Source of the DNA: Pseudomonas sp. SJZ079
GTDB lineage: Bacteria; Pseudomonadota; Gammaproteobacteria; Pseudomonadales; Pseudomonadaceae
Reading direction: 5' to 3'
DNA: 64,000 nt
Assembly: GCF_007993865.1 (NCBI RefSeq)
Contig: NZ_VIUH01000001.1
Location: 372,001 to 436,000, forward strand
Positions 55,902 to 63,787 of this stretch are shown piece by piece. The stretch's first letter is position 1. Every line of letters begins with the position of its first letter. A program made the translations under genes and the position numbers. The notes beneath the pieces were generated by a model that did no database searches, was not told where the DNA came from, and saw nothing but the letters and a program-made list of their open reading frames with translations.

Positions 55902-56821
55902 ACCACCTCCCCACGGGTCAGACTACGGAACACTTCATCCAGGCGCCCGCGCTCGACATTCAGCTCACTGACCTTCCAGCCGCGCTCGGCGATCAGCCCG
56001 TTGACCTGCGGCAAGATCACCTCACCGGGTTTGGCCAGCACACTGAGGCTGTGCTCGCGGGCGTTCTCCTCCACCCCGGCTACCCCCGGCAGTGCCGCCA
56101 GCGCTTGCCGATCCAGGGCCTGGTCGGCCACCAGGGTGACCGCCTGGTGGTAGCGCGAGCGGCTCTCCAGCTCCAGCGGCGTGCCATCGGCCAGCAGCCG
56201 GCCCTGGCCGATCACCACCGCACGGGTGCACACCGCACTGACCTCTTCGAGGATATGGGTGGAGATGATCACGATCTTGTCGTGCGCCAGGCTCTGGATC
56301 AGCTTGCGCACCTGGTGCTTCTGGTTCGGATCGAGGCCATCGGTGGGCTCATCGAGAATCAGCACCTTGGGATCATGCAGGATCGCCTGGGCCAGGCCGA
56401 CCCGACGTTTGAAGCCCTTGGACAGGGTCTCGATGGACTGGCCGAGGACGGGCTCGAGCTCGAGTTGAGCCACCGCCCTGGCCACCCGCTCGCGCTTTTC
56501 GGCGCCCTGGTAGCCACGCACCGCGGCGATGAATTCGAGGAAACCGCGCACCGTCATGTCTTCATAACAGGGCGCACCTTCCGGCAGGTAGCCGATCTGT
56601 CGCTGGGCCTTGAGGGTGTCTTGCTGGATGTCGAAACCGAGGATGCTCGCCGTGCCCGAAGTCGGCGCGAGGAAACCGGTCAACATCTTCATGGTGGTGG
56701 ACTTGCCGGCACCGTTCGGGCCGAGAAAGCCCAGCACCTCCCCCTGCTGGACGCGGAACGACAGGTTGTCGACTGCAGTGTGTTGTGCAAAACGCTTGGT
56801 CAGGTTTCTTATTTCAATCAT
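55898..56821 (-). CDS. ABC transporter ATP-binding protein (GldA-like)
   Basis: A 307-residue ATPase with Walker A GPNGAGKST, signature ETLSKGFKRRVGLAQA (LSKGF in place of LSGGQ), Walker B VLILDEPTDGLDP and the His switch ISTHILEE. A C-terminal extension of about 90 residues, common in ABC-2 exporters, follows. It is the first gene of a three-gene operon on the minus strand, divergent from plsB. Confidence 0.93.
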   Translation of the reverse strand: MIEIRNLTKRFAQHTAVDNLSFRVQQGEVLGFLGPNGAGKSTTMKMLTGFLAPTSGTASILGFDIQQDTLKAQRQIGYLPEGAPCYEDMTVRGFLEFIAAVRGYQGAEKRERVARAVAQLELEPVLGQSIETLSKGFKRRVGLAQAILHDPKVLILDEPTDGLDPNQKHQVRKLIQSLAHDKIVIISTHILEEVSAVCTRAVVIGQGRLLADGTPLELESRSRYHQAVTLVADQALDRQALAALPGVAGVEENAREHSLSVLAKPGEVILPQVNGLIAERGWKVSELNVERGRLDEVFRSLTRGEVV

Positions 56822-57237
56822 GGCCTTTCACCATTGCGGTAACAGGCCCCGCTCGCTACCCGTGCAGGAGCAAGCCGGGCGTTTAAGTGCCGGCGGACTA
56901 TAAGGAGTCGGCCATGGCCAGTGCAAGCCGGCAACCAAGGGAGCAAGAGCCTTGCACTGGGTAGCCCGGATGCAATCCGGGGAAAATCCTCCATCAGCCC
57001 ACCCGCTCCCGGATTGCATCCGGGCTACCTTCAACGTCGCCATCATGGCGCCGGGTCTGCTGAGGCCATGATGGATTATGCGTCGTCTTGAACTTGGGTT
57101 TTGCTCAGGCATGTACCCCCGCCGCCCAGGCTATGCTCGGCGAATCAAGCAGTTACAAGATTTTGCCGGCACGCGTGCGATCCGTCACACTAGGCGCCCC
57201 GAGCAATCGCTCGTTTTACCTAGCCAGCAGACTTCGT
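56822..57237. other. Divergent intergenic region between the ABC operon and plsB
   Basis: 416 nt that hold a hairpin repeat (56961-57028) and a second inverted repeat, CCATCATGG at 57040 and CCATGATGG at 57066 with a 17-nt loop. Promoters for the ABC operon and plsB must lie here, on either side of the repeat. No coding sequence is convincing, although the plsB frame stays open back to 57088. Confidence 0.5.
56961..57028. repeat. CCCGGATG hairpin repeat, copy upstream of the ABC operon
   Basis: GTAGCCCGGATGCAATCC at the left and GGATTGCATCCGGGCTAC at the right are exact complements around a central segment of about 30 nt. It is nearly identical to the left arm of the copy at 53238-53305, so the three-gene ABC operon is bracketed by the same element. 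Confidence 0.85.
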
Positions 57238-59721
57238 ATGACCCGCTCCCCGTTTCGCCGTCTCGTGTTCGGCAGCCTGCGTCGCCTTCTGTACCTGTGG
57301 GTACGCTCGGAAACCATCAACCAGTCGGCCTTCAGCCTCAAGCTCGACCGCAGCAAGCCGGTGTTCTATGTGCTGCAACAGCCGTCGCTGAGCGACCTGG
57401 CGGTGGTCGATACGGAATGCCAGAAAGCCGGCCTGCCGCGCCCGGTGCTGCCGGTCGAGGTCGGCGGACTGCTGGAGCCAGCGGCCTTCTTCTACCTGAC
57501 CCCGGAGCCAGACTGGCTCGGCCGACAGGACAAACGCGGCAGCTCGCCGACCCTGGCGCGGGTGGTCGGTGCGTTGAATCAACACACCGTGGACGACGCG
57601 CAGATCATCCCGGTCAGCGTCTTCTGGGGCCAGTCGCCGGACCGCGAAACCAGCGCCTGGAAGCTGCTGTTCGCCGACAGCTGGGCGGTAACCGGGCGCT
57701 TGCGCCGGCTGGTCAGCATCCTGATCCTCGGGCGCAAGACCCGCGTGCAGTTCTCCACGCCGATCCACCTGCGTGAACTGGTCGAACAGGACAAAGGCCA
57801 CGAGCGCACCCTGCGCATGGTCCAGCGCATGCTGCGGGTGCACTTCCGCAACCAGAAGGCCGCGGTGATCGGCCCCGACGTGTCGCACCGGCGCAACCTG
57901 GTCAAGGGTCTGGTGCACGGCCCGCAGGTGCGCCAGGCGATTCTCGAGGAAAGCCAGCGCGAGAACATCTCGCTCGACAAGGCCGAGTCTCTGGCGCTGC
58001 GCTATGGCAACGAGGTCGCCTCGGACTACACCTACACGGCGATCCGCTTCCTCGAACTGCTGCTCAGCTGGTTCTGGAACAAGATCTACGACGGCATCAA
58101 GGTCAACCACATCGAGGGCGTACAGGAAGTGGCCCAAGGTCACGAGGTGATCTACGTGCCCTGCCACCGCAGCCATATCGACTACCTGCTGCTGTCCTAC
58201 CTGCTGTTCAAGAATGGCCTGACCCCGCCGCATATCGCCGCCGGCATCAACCTCAACATGCCAGTAATCGGCGGTTTGCTGCGCCGCGGCGGCGCCTTCT
58301 TCATGCGCCGCACCTTCAAGGGCAACCCGCTGTACACCGCGGTGTTCAACGAGTACCTGCACACCCTGTTCAGCAAGGGCTTCCCGGTCGAGTATTTCGT
58401 CGAAGGCGGACGCTCACGCACCGGGCGCATGCTCAGGCCGAAAACCGGCATGCTGGCCATCACCCTGCGCAGTTTCTTGCGCAGCAATCGCCTGCCGGTG
58501 GTGTTCGTGCCGGTGTACATCGGCTACGAGCGGGTCCTGGAGGGCCGCACCTACCTCGGCGAATTGCGCGGTGCGAGCAAGAAGAAGGAGTCGATCTTCG
58601 ACATCTTCAAGGTCATCGGCGCGCTCAAGCAGCGCTTCGGCCAGGTCTCGGTCAACTTCGGCGAGCCGATCAAACTGGCCGAGTTCCTCGACCAGCAGCA
58701 GCCGGACTGGCGCAGCCAGGCGCTCGGCCCGCAGTTCCGCCCGAGCTGGCTCAACGAGACCACCAACCGCCTCGGCGAACGGGTAGCCCAGCACCTCAAC
58801 GAAGCCGCTGCGATCAACCCGGTCAACCTGGTTGCGCTGGCGCTGCTGTCGACCAGCAAACTGGCCCTGGACGACCTCGCCCTGGTCCGGGTACTCGACC
58901 TCTACCTGGCGCTGCTACGGCGCGTGCCCTACTCGCCGCACACCACCCTGCCGGACGGCGATGGCCAGGCGCTGATCGACTACGTCAAGGGCATGCACCT
59001 GCTCGCCGAACAGAGCGATGCCCTCGGCAAGATCCTCTACCTGGACGAGCACAACGCGGTGCTGATGACCTACTACCGCAACAACGTGCTGCACATCTTC
59101 GCCCTGCCCGCACTGCTGGCGAGCTTCTTCCAGAGCAGCGCGCGGATCAGCCGCGAGCAGATCCTGCGCTTCACCCGCGCGCTCTACCCCTACCTGCAGT
59201 CCGAGCTGTTTATCCGCTATACGCTGGAGCAGCTGGATTCCGTGGTCGACCAGTGGCTAGGGGCGTTCGTCGAGCAAGGCCTGCTCAAGGTCGAAGGCGA
59301 CGTGTATATCCGCCCGGCGCCCAGCTCGCGGCAGTTCGTCCTGCTGACCCTGCTCTCGCGCGCCATCGCCCAGACCCTGCAGCGCTTCTACATGGCCACC
59401 GCCTTGCTGCTCAACGCCGGACAGAACGCGATCAGCGCCGAAGACCTGGAAGATCTCTGTACCGTCATGGCCCAGCGCCTGTCGATCCTGCATGGCCTCA
59501 ACGCCCCGGAATTCTTCGACAAGAGCCTGTTCCGCCACTTCATCCAGAGCCTGCTGGACGAAGGCGTGCTGCGCCAGGACGAAGCCGGCAAACTCAGCCA
59601 CCACCCCCTGCTCAACGAACTGGTCGAAGGCGCCGCCAAGCGCGTGCTGCCGGCCGAACTGCGCCTGTCGATCCGCCAGGTGGCGATGGATCGCAGCGAG
59701 GACGCGCTGGAAGTGGTTTGA
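57238..59721 (+). CDS. plsB: Glycerol-3-phosphate 1-O-acyltransferase
   Basis: PlsB puts the first acyl chain on glycerol 3-phosphate at the inner membrane and so begins phospholipid synthesis. The 827 residues have the catalytic motif H310-x4-D315 in [14 protein letters not shown], the [13 protein letters not shown] block, and [15 protein letters not shown]. The start [18 protein letters not shown] at 57238 is the conserved one; no strong ribosome site is seen. It follows its own promoter region and ends with a strong terminator. Confidence 0.96.
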   Translation: MTRSPFRRLVFGSLRRLLYLWVRSETINQSAFSLKLDRSKPVFYVLQQPSLSDLAVVDTECQKAGLPRPVLPVEVGGLLEPAAFFYLTPEPDWLGRQDKRGSSPTLARVVGALNQHTVDDAQIIPVSVFWGQSPDRETSAWKLLFADSWAVTGRLRRLVSILILGRKTRVQFSTPIHLRELVEQDKGHERTLRMVQRMLRVHFRNQKAAVIGPDVSHRRNLVKGLVHGPQVRQAILEESQRENISLDKAESLALRYGNEVASDYTYTAIRFLELLLSWFWNKIYDGIKVNHIEGVQEVAQGHEVIYVPCHRSHIDYLLLSYLLFKNGLTPPHIAAGINLNMPVIGGLLRRGGAFFMRRTFKGNPLYTAVFNEYLHTLFSKGFPVEYFVEGGRSRTGRMLRPKTGMLAITLRSFLRSNRLPVVFVPVYIGYERVLEGRTYLGELRGASKKKESIFDIFKVIGALKQRFGQVSVNFGEPIKLAEFLDQQQPDWRSQALGPQFRPSWLNETTNRLGERVAQHLNEAAAINPVNLVALALLSTSKLALDDLALVRVLDLYLALLRRVPYSPHTTLPDGDGQALIDYVKGMHLLAEQSDALGKILYLDEHNAVLMTYYRNNVLHIFALPALLASFFQSSARISREQILRFTRALYPYLQSELFIRYTLEQLDSVVDQWLGAFVEQGLLKVEGDVYIRPAPSSRQFVLLTLLSRAIAQTLQRFYMATALLLNAGQNAISAEDLEDLCTVMAQRLSILHGLNAPEFFDKSLFRHFIQSLLDEGVLRQDEAGKLSHHPLLNELVEGAAKRVLPAELRLSIRQVAMDRSEDALEVV

Positions 59722-59740
59722 GGCCTTAGCCAGCCACTAA

Positions 59741-59767
59741 CCAAGGCCGCATAGCGGCCTTGGTTTT
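59741..59767 (+). terminator. Intrinsic terminator of plsB
   Basis: CCAAGGCCGC ATA GCGGCCTTGG is a perfect 10-bp stem with a 3-nt loop followed by TTTTATC. Confidence 0.92.
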
Positions 59768-59801
59768 ATCTACGCAGATAAAAGTCGCGGGTTGGTGTTT
59801 G

Positions 59802-59885
59802 TCAGAAGTGGAGGTTTGGGTGCGTTTGCAAAATTGGACGGATGACTCCAGCAGCCACAAGCATTCCGAAGAGCAGAAAACGCAT
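59802..59885 (-). CDS. Possible 27-residue hydrophobic peptide
   Basis: MRFLLFGMLVAAGVIRPILQ begins a 27-codon frame with one hydrophobic stretch long enough to enter a membrane. The upstream site (GAGACACTA) is a weak ribosome match. It lies downstream of the RidA gene at 60005 on the same strand. The frame may be chance; I know no homolog. Confidence 0.25.
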   Translation of the reverse strand: MRFLLFGMLVAAGVIRPILQTHPNLHF

Positions 59886-59943
59886 TAGTGTCTCTGTATT
59901 CTTGCCAGGCGTTCCCATGCGGCCCAAGAGCCTGGAGTTAACC

Positions 59944-59963
59944 GGACCCGCGAAGCGGGTTCC
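59944..59963. repeat. Short GC hairpin downstream of ridA
   Basis: GGACCCGC GAA GCGGGTTCC is an 8-bp hairpin with one G-T pair on one strand, about 40 nt past the ridA stop. There is no T-run, so it is at best a weak terminator on the minus strand. Confidence 0.5.
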
Positions 59964-60004
59964 GATTACATGACCAGTTATCCGGCAATACATGGCGACG
60001 CACA

Positions 60005-60403
60005 CTAATCAGCTCTGGCGACCGCTTCTACTTCCACAAGCGTGGCCTTGGATGCCAGAGAGGCGACACCAATGCCAGTGACTGCTGGACGTGAACTGCC
60101 CAGGAAGTTGGCCAGGATGGGTGCCAAAGACTCCATGTGGTCTTCCAGTTCTCCACGGATATACAGCCGCAGATGCAGCAGACTGTCGATGCTGGCGCCG
60201 GCAGCAACAAGTGCCGTCCGTAAATTTTCTAGTGCAGCGTCAAACTGGCCCGAGACCGAGCTCTGCGACACTTGATATTGGTGATCCCAATCGACCTGAC
60301 CGGAAACAAACACCAGTGAGCTCTCGGTATCAAGCACTGCCTGTGACATACCAAAGGGGCTACCGTCATACAGTTGTTCAGGGTTTACTAGTTTCTTGGC
60401 CAT
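60005..60403 (-). CDS. RidA family enamine/imine deaminase
   Basis: RidA-type proteins hydrolyse reactive enamines and imines made by PLP enzymes. The 132 residues show the family fold: LVFVSGQVDWD, QFDAALENLRTALVAAGAS and the C-terminal SRPAVTGIGVASLASKATLVEVEAVA. The Arg of SRPAVT and the first Glu of VEVEAVA correspond to catalytic Arg105 and Glu120 of E. coli-type RidA, so activity is plausible. AGAGGTG precedes the ATG. A LysR gene is divergent about 430 nt away. Confidence 0.9.
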   Translation of the reverse strand: MAKKLVNPEQLYDGSPFGMSQAVLDTESSLVFVSGQVDWDHQYQVSQSSVSGQFDAALENLRTALVAAGASIDSLLHLRLYIRGELEDHMESLAPILANFLGSSRPAVTGIGVASLASKATLVEVEAVARAD

Positions 60404-60830
60404 TTGTTCACCTCTGCTTATTGATCGTGAAGCATAAACGTTGAGCTAACCGGCGCTTTCCGTGACGCTATAACCTTGGCTAACACCGAGCGCTTCTTCC
60501 CACGCGACACCGTGATTGCAGGCGATTTCTTGGTTTGTCATGTCAGTTTTCGTCTTGATTGAATTCCCGCTGCAACATCGGCGAAGCTTTGACGACGATA
60601 TCTGGTTAATTGACGAATGGACGTCTACACAGACGCGAAAAGAATTCGCGGTGCTCCGCCCTACCCGTAAGAGCAGGAGAAATCCTTGAACGGTGATGCA
60701 AGGAGAATTCATAGCAAGTGAATCAATCCAGGAAGCGTCATGGGAATCCGTCGTGTAAACAGGTGCTGATATATTGCGCGGCCGGCACTACCAGAGTGCC
60801 TGCCACGCTTGAGCCGGTGGAGCTGCATTG
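60404..60830. other. ridA-lysR intergenic region
   Basis: 427 nt between divergent genes. The ridA-proximal part holds a short frame resembling a RidA N-terminus (60446-60541). The rest is less GC-rich than neighbouring genes and contains CGTCT ACAC AGACG, a 5-bp hairpin near 60625-60638. Promoters for both genes should lie here. The drop in GC suggests recent change or transfer. Confidence 0.45.
60446..60541 (-). pseudogene. Possible remnant of a second ridA gene
   Basis: Starting at 60541, 31 codons read MTNQEIACNHGVAWEEALGV and continue SQGYSV before a TAG. This resembles the N-terminus of one RidA branch, where an (A/P)WE-x3-GYS-x-A/G-V segment begins the first strand. The rest of the protein is absent, and an intact ridA follows 42 nt downstream. 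It could be a truncated paralog or a chance peptide; I favour a remnant but weakly. Confidence 0.35.
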
Positions 60831-61727
60831 ATGTTGCACACGAATCTGAACGAGATCCTGGTCTTCATGGCTGTCGTTGATGCAGGAAGCTTCATCGCCG
60901 GCGGGCAAGCGATGGGCCTGACCAGATCGGCGGCGGGAAAAGCCGTGAGCCGCCTCGAAGACAGGCTCGGTGCGCGACTGCTGAACCGTACGACGAGGAC
61001 GCTGAGTCTCACCGATGAAGGTCGGGTGTTCTACGACCGGGGTTTGCAGATACTCGCAGCGGTCGATGACGCGGAGGCGAGCGTGGCTGGGCCTGTCGGC
61101 ACGCCACGGGGATTGCTGCGGCTTACCGTTCCCGACGCCTTCGGGCGGCTCGTGCTGCTTCCGCTACTGAAGAAGTATCTCGAGGCTTGGCCCGACGTCC
61201 AGATCGAGGTGAGCTTCACCGATCGCCTAGCCGACATTGTCGAGGAGGGCTTCGATCTGGCTGTGCGGATTGGCAGCGTCAACTCGGACAAGCAGCTGGT
61301 CTCCCGGGTAGTCGCCAGGTACAAGGCGATACTTTGCGCAGCGCCATCCTACATCGCCGAGCACGGTGAACCGCTGACCGTCGATGCGCTCGTCGGCCAC
61401 GACTGCTTGTTCTTCAGCAGCCGCACTCGAAGGCAGAGCTGGCGCTTCCGCGACGACGGCGGTTCCTGGGTCAAGGCACTGGGGCGAAGCCGTCTGAGAC
61501 TGGATAGCGGAGAGGCCATCCGTGATGCCGCCGTCGCGGGACTCGGGATTGCCTTTCTTCCGGACTTTCTGGTTGCAGAGGACGTAGCTGCCGGTCGCCT
61601 GCAGCAGGTACTACCCGCCCTCGAGGCTGGAGACGTAGAGATCGTGACGATCTATCCGAGCAAACGCCTTCTGGAACCCCGTGTCAGGCGTTTCATCGAT
61701 CTCATGGTCGAAGAGCTTGGTAGCTGA
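60831..61727 (+). CDS. LysR-family transcriptional regulator
   Basis: A 298-residue regulator of the CrgA/DsdC-like branch with helix-turn-helix at about 10-65 (AGGQAMGLTRSAAGKAVSRL) and an effector-binding domain (RLTVPDAFGRLVLLPLL). The ATG at 60831 has GGAG at 8 nt; a TTG one codon earlier is possible. It is divergent from the ridA gene and may control it or itself; the inducer is unknown. Confidence 0.92.
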   Translation: MLHTNLNEILVFMAVVDAGSFIAGGQAMGLTRSAAGKAVSRLEDRLGARLLNRTTRTLSLTDEGRVFYDRGLQILAAVDDAEASVAGPVGTPRGLLRLTVPDAFGRLVLLPLLKKYLEAWPDVQIEVSFTDRLADIVEEGFDLAVRIGSVNSDKQLVSRVVARYKAILCAAPSYIAEHGEPLTVDALVGHDCLFFSSRTRRQSWRFRDDGGSWVKALGRSRLRLDSGEAIRDAAVAGLGIAFLPDFLVAEDVAAGRLQQVLPALEAGDVEIVTIYPSKRLLEPRVRRFIDLMVEELGS

Positions 61728-61997
61728 TTGCGCAGCAGAAAATAGAAAGTGCGGGCATAGAAAATGACAAAATGCATTTTTCGGCTCCGTCCGCTTCACG
61801 CCCTGAGGAAATCAGTCGACCCCAAGCGCTCATTGGCGCACTGACCTCAACCTCATGAGTTTGCTCAATGCGCTTGCCGAATCATCTTCAGCAGTGCGCA
61901 ATACGACGCCTCCGAGAACCATGCGCTGGCTTTTCCAGACGGATGGGGCCTTTTTTCACAACGCGTTGCGGCGCCCGACAAGCGAAGGAACATTGCT
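61728..61997. other. Intergenic region between lysR and the UPF0149 gene
   Basis: 270 nt with no convincing gene. ATGACAAAATGCATTTTTC near 61765 is AT-rich and contains the palindrome AAATGCATTT at 61770-61779; it may hold a promoter for the gene downstream. Confidence 0.3.
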
Positions 61998-62552
61998 ATG
62001 CAAGACCACCCCCTCGATGCCAGCGACTTCGAGTTCATCGAAGACACCCTGCTGAAATACGGCGACGATCACTCCGTGCTCAACGCATCCGAGCTCGATG
62101 GTTACTTCACGGCCTTGGTCTCCAGCCCCGTGCAGGTGGATATCGCCGAGTGGTTCCCGGCCATCTGGGGCGGGCAGAACCCGGATTGGCAGAGCCCCGA
62201 TGAGGGCAAACGGTTCATAGAATTGAGCGTGCGTCACATCAACGCACTGGCCACCCAACTGGCCATGCATGCGCAGGCGTTCAAGCCACGCTTCGAACAG
62301 ACCGAACACCATGGCCAGCCACTGACCCTGGCTGAAGAGTGGTGCTTCGGTTACCTGCGTGGCGTCGGCGTGGGCAACTGGCCCGAGCTGCCAACGCCCC
62401 TGGCCGCGCAGCTGCAGGCGATTGCCTTCTGCGCCGAGCAGGACAACTTCGAGCCCCCGGCGGATCTGGATGTGGCGCAACATTGTCAGCAGATAGCGGC
62501 CATCGAAACTGCTGCTCATGCCTTGCATGACCACTGGGTGGCTCAGCGCTAA
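61998..62552 (+). CDS. UPF0149 (YgfB/YecA-like) family protein
   Basis: A 184-residue soluble, acidic, mostly helical protein. The opening LDASDFEFIEDTLLKYGDD and LNASELDGYFTALVSSP, then EEWCFGYLRGVGV, match the UPF0149 pattern (small helical domain with a conserved ELDG-xx-xAL motif). There is no C-terminal SEC-C zinc motif as in YecA. In P. aeruginosa a different UPF0149 member (YgfB) modulates beta-lactamase control; no role can be assigned here. It is a single gene with no operon partner. Confidence 0.82.
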   Translation: MQDHPLDASDFEFIEDTLLKYGDDHSVLNASELDGYFTALVSSPVQVDIAEWFPAIWGGQNPDWQSPDEGKRFIELSVRHINALATQLAMHAQAFKPRFEQTEHHGQPLTLAEEWCFGYLRGVGVGNWPELPTPLAAQLQAIAFCAEQDNFEPPADLDVAQHCQQIAAIETAAHALHDHWVAQR

Positions 62553-62610
62553 CAGCGAATATTCACAGCGCAACAACGCTGGCTCGCGAGTGCCAGATAC
62601 GGGGTATATC

Positions 62611-62660
62611 ACCCACCTAGCCAGCGGCCCAACACAGTGAAGCCCGCTGGATAGGTGGGT
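62611..62660. repeat. Long hairpin ACCCACCTAGCCAGCG
   Basis: ACCCACCTAGCCAGCG (62611-62626) pairs with CGCTGGATAGGTGGGT (62645-62660) at 15 of 16 positions, with an 18-nt loop that itself starts and ends GG/CC. No T-run follows. It is 58 nt past the UPF0149 stop. Confidence 0.75.
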
Positions 62661-62670
62661 AGCGGGCGTC

Positions 62671-62747
62671 TGAGGCCCCGATACTGCGTTGCCGCTCCTC
62701 GCCATAGCCCGCTATGACTCATCGCAGCGCCTTGTCTCGGTACCTCA
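62671..62747. repeat. 77-bp imperfect palindrome
   Basis: TGAGG at the left and CCTCA at the right bound an element whose centre is ATAG-CCCG-CTAT. Intermediate arms match in blocks (CCGA/TCGG, GCG..TGC). It contains GCGCCTTGTCT, also found in the right arm of the palindrome at 42845-42987, which suggests one repeat family. Confidence 0.6.
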
Positions 62748-62787
62748 ACCATCCGAACTTGAGTTAACCCACTAACCGTACAGGCCA

Positions 62788-63153
62788 CTAACGCGCCAAC
62801 CAAGCCTCCGCTGCACCCACATCACTGCGTTCGAATGCTTTGATTTCCAGACCGGGAATCAGCGCGCCTTCCATTTCACTGGCTTTACGCAGCCAGGCTT
62901 TATCTGCCAGCACCGCCGCACGGTCGAACTTCCTGATCAGTCTGAACAGTTTGGGAAGACGTGAAAGCTCCACGCCGATAGCCCCGAGCGTTGGCAGGTC
63001 GAAGTCATCGATTCGATAGAGCATGCGTCCATGCTCGATGCCCTCCGTCTTGCTGATGAGTTCATCCAGCGCAGTTCTCATCTGCTCACTGTTGAGCTTG
63101 CCACTGAGCTCTATATCGACACGATTGGGACCGTTTGTGATGACCTTGAACAT
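62788..63153 (-). CDS. SpoIIAA-like STAS-fold protein
   Basis: A 121-residue soluble protein with alternating strands and helices: VDIELSGKLNSEQMRTALDELI, then RMLYRIDDFDLPTLGAIGVEL and FDRAAVLADKAWLRKASEM. This is the pattern of the SpoIIAA-like family, related to STAS domains and CRAL-TRIO lipid-binding folds. No phosphorylatable Ser site can be assigned. It is a single gene converging on the UPF0149 gene across two repeats. Confidence 0.82.
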   Translation of the reverse strand: MFKVITNGPNRVDIELSGKLNSEQMRTALDELISKTEGIEHGRMLYRIDDFDLPTLGAIGVELSRLPKLFRLIRKFDRAAVLADKAWLRKASEMEGALIPGLEIKAFERSDVGAAEAWLAR

Positions 63154-63433
63154 AGGGACTCCTTAGCCATAAGTGAGTAACGAAACGGCCTGTCCTCGGC
63201 CGAAACAGGCAGCGCCCATGTGCGCAACTACCTCCAATAAGAATAGTCCTATGCGCGACCCTTCAGCGGCGCAGGGCTTGCCTGCCGAACGGAACCTGAG
63301 CATCACTGCAGCGCAGCACCCCAGCATTTGCACGCCGATCTCGTCTGTTGCGCTGGATAAGCGGGCCGCGCTGGTGAGCGCGGCTGAAAAACAGTAGCGT
63401 GTGACGCCACACTGAACTCACTGAGGAACCGTC
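63154..63433. other. Intergenic region between the SpoIIAA-like gene and ridA
   Basis: 280 nt separating divergent genes. It contains GC-rich short inverted repeats (CCGCGCTGGTGAGCGCGG near 63367-63384). A 74-codon frame is open on the plus strand but has no ribosome site or family features. Promoters for both flanking genes should be here. Confidence 0.35.
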
Positions 63434-63787
63434 ATGAGCATTACCCGTTACGAAACAGCCGCACGCATGAGCCGCGTCGTGGTGCATAACCAGACCGCCT
63501 ACTTGTGCGGGCAGGTCGCCGAGGACCGCAGCGCCGGCATTGAGGAGCAAACGCGGACCATGCTGGCCAAGGTCGATACCCTGCTGGCGTCGGTCGGCAG
63601 CAATCGCGAGCAACTGCTGTCCGCCACCATCTACCTGAAGGACATGAGCCTGTTCGCCGCGATGAACAGCGTGTGGGACGCTTGGGTACCGACGGGCTTC
63701 GCCCCGGCGCGGGCCTGCGTGGAAGCCTCGATGGCCAGCCCTGAGCTACTGGTAGAGATCTCGGTAATCGCCGCCATTCCGGCTTAA
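63434..63787 (+). CDS. RidA family protein, second copy
   Basis: A 117-residue RidA-type protein of a different branch from the one at 60005. It opens [19 protein letters not shown] and has [29 protein letters not shown] and [25 protein letters not shown]. The Arg of PARAC and Glu of LVEIS match the catalytic Arg105 and Glu120 positions, so it may be an active deaminase. GAGGA lies upstream of the ATG. No gene follows in the same direction within the window. Confidence 0.92.
   Translation: MSITRYETAARMSRVVVHNQTAYLCGQVAEDRSAGIEEQTRTMLAKVDTLLASVGSNREQLLSATIYLKDMSLFAAMNSVWDAWVPTGFAPARACVEASMASPELLVEISVIAAIPA

Noticed and set aside
62609..62803. A 64-codon minus-strand frame across the two palindromes
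   Set aside because: Its sequence is made by the inverted repeats; it has no ribosome site or homology.
63173..63397. A 74-codon frame before the second ridA
   Set aside because: No ribosome site, no domain, low-complexity composition; more likely promoter region.
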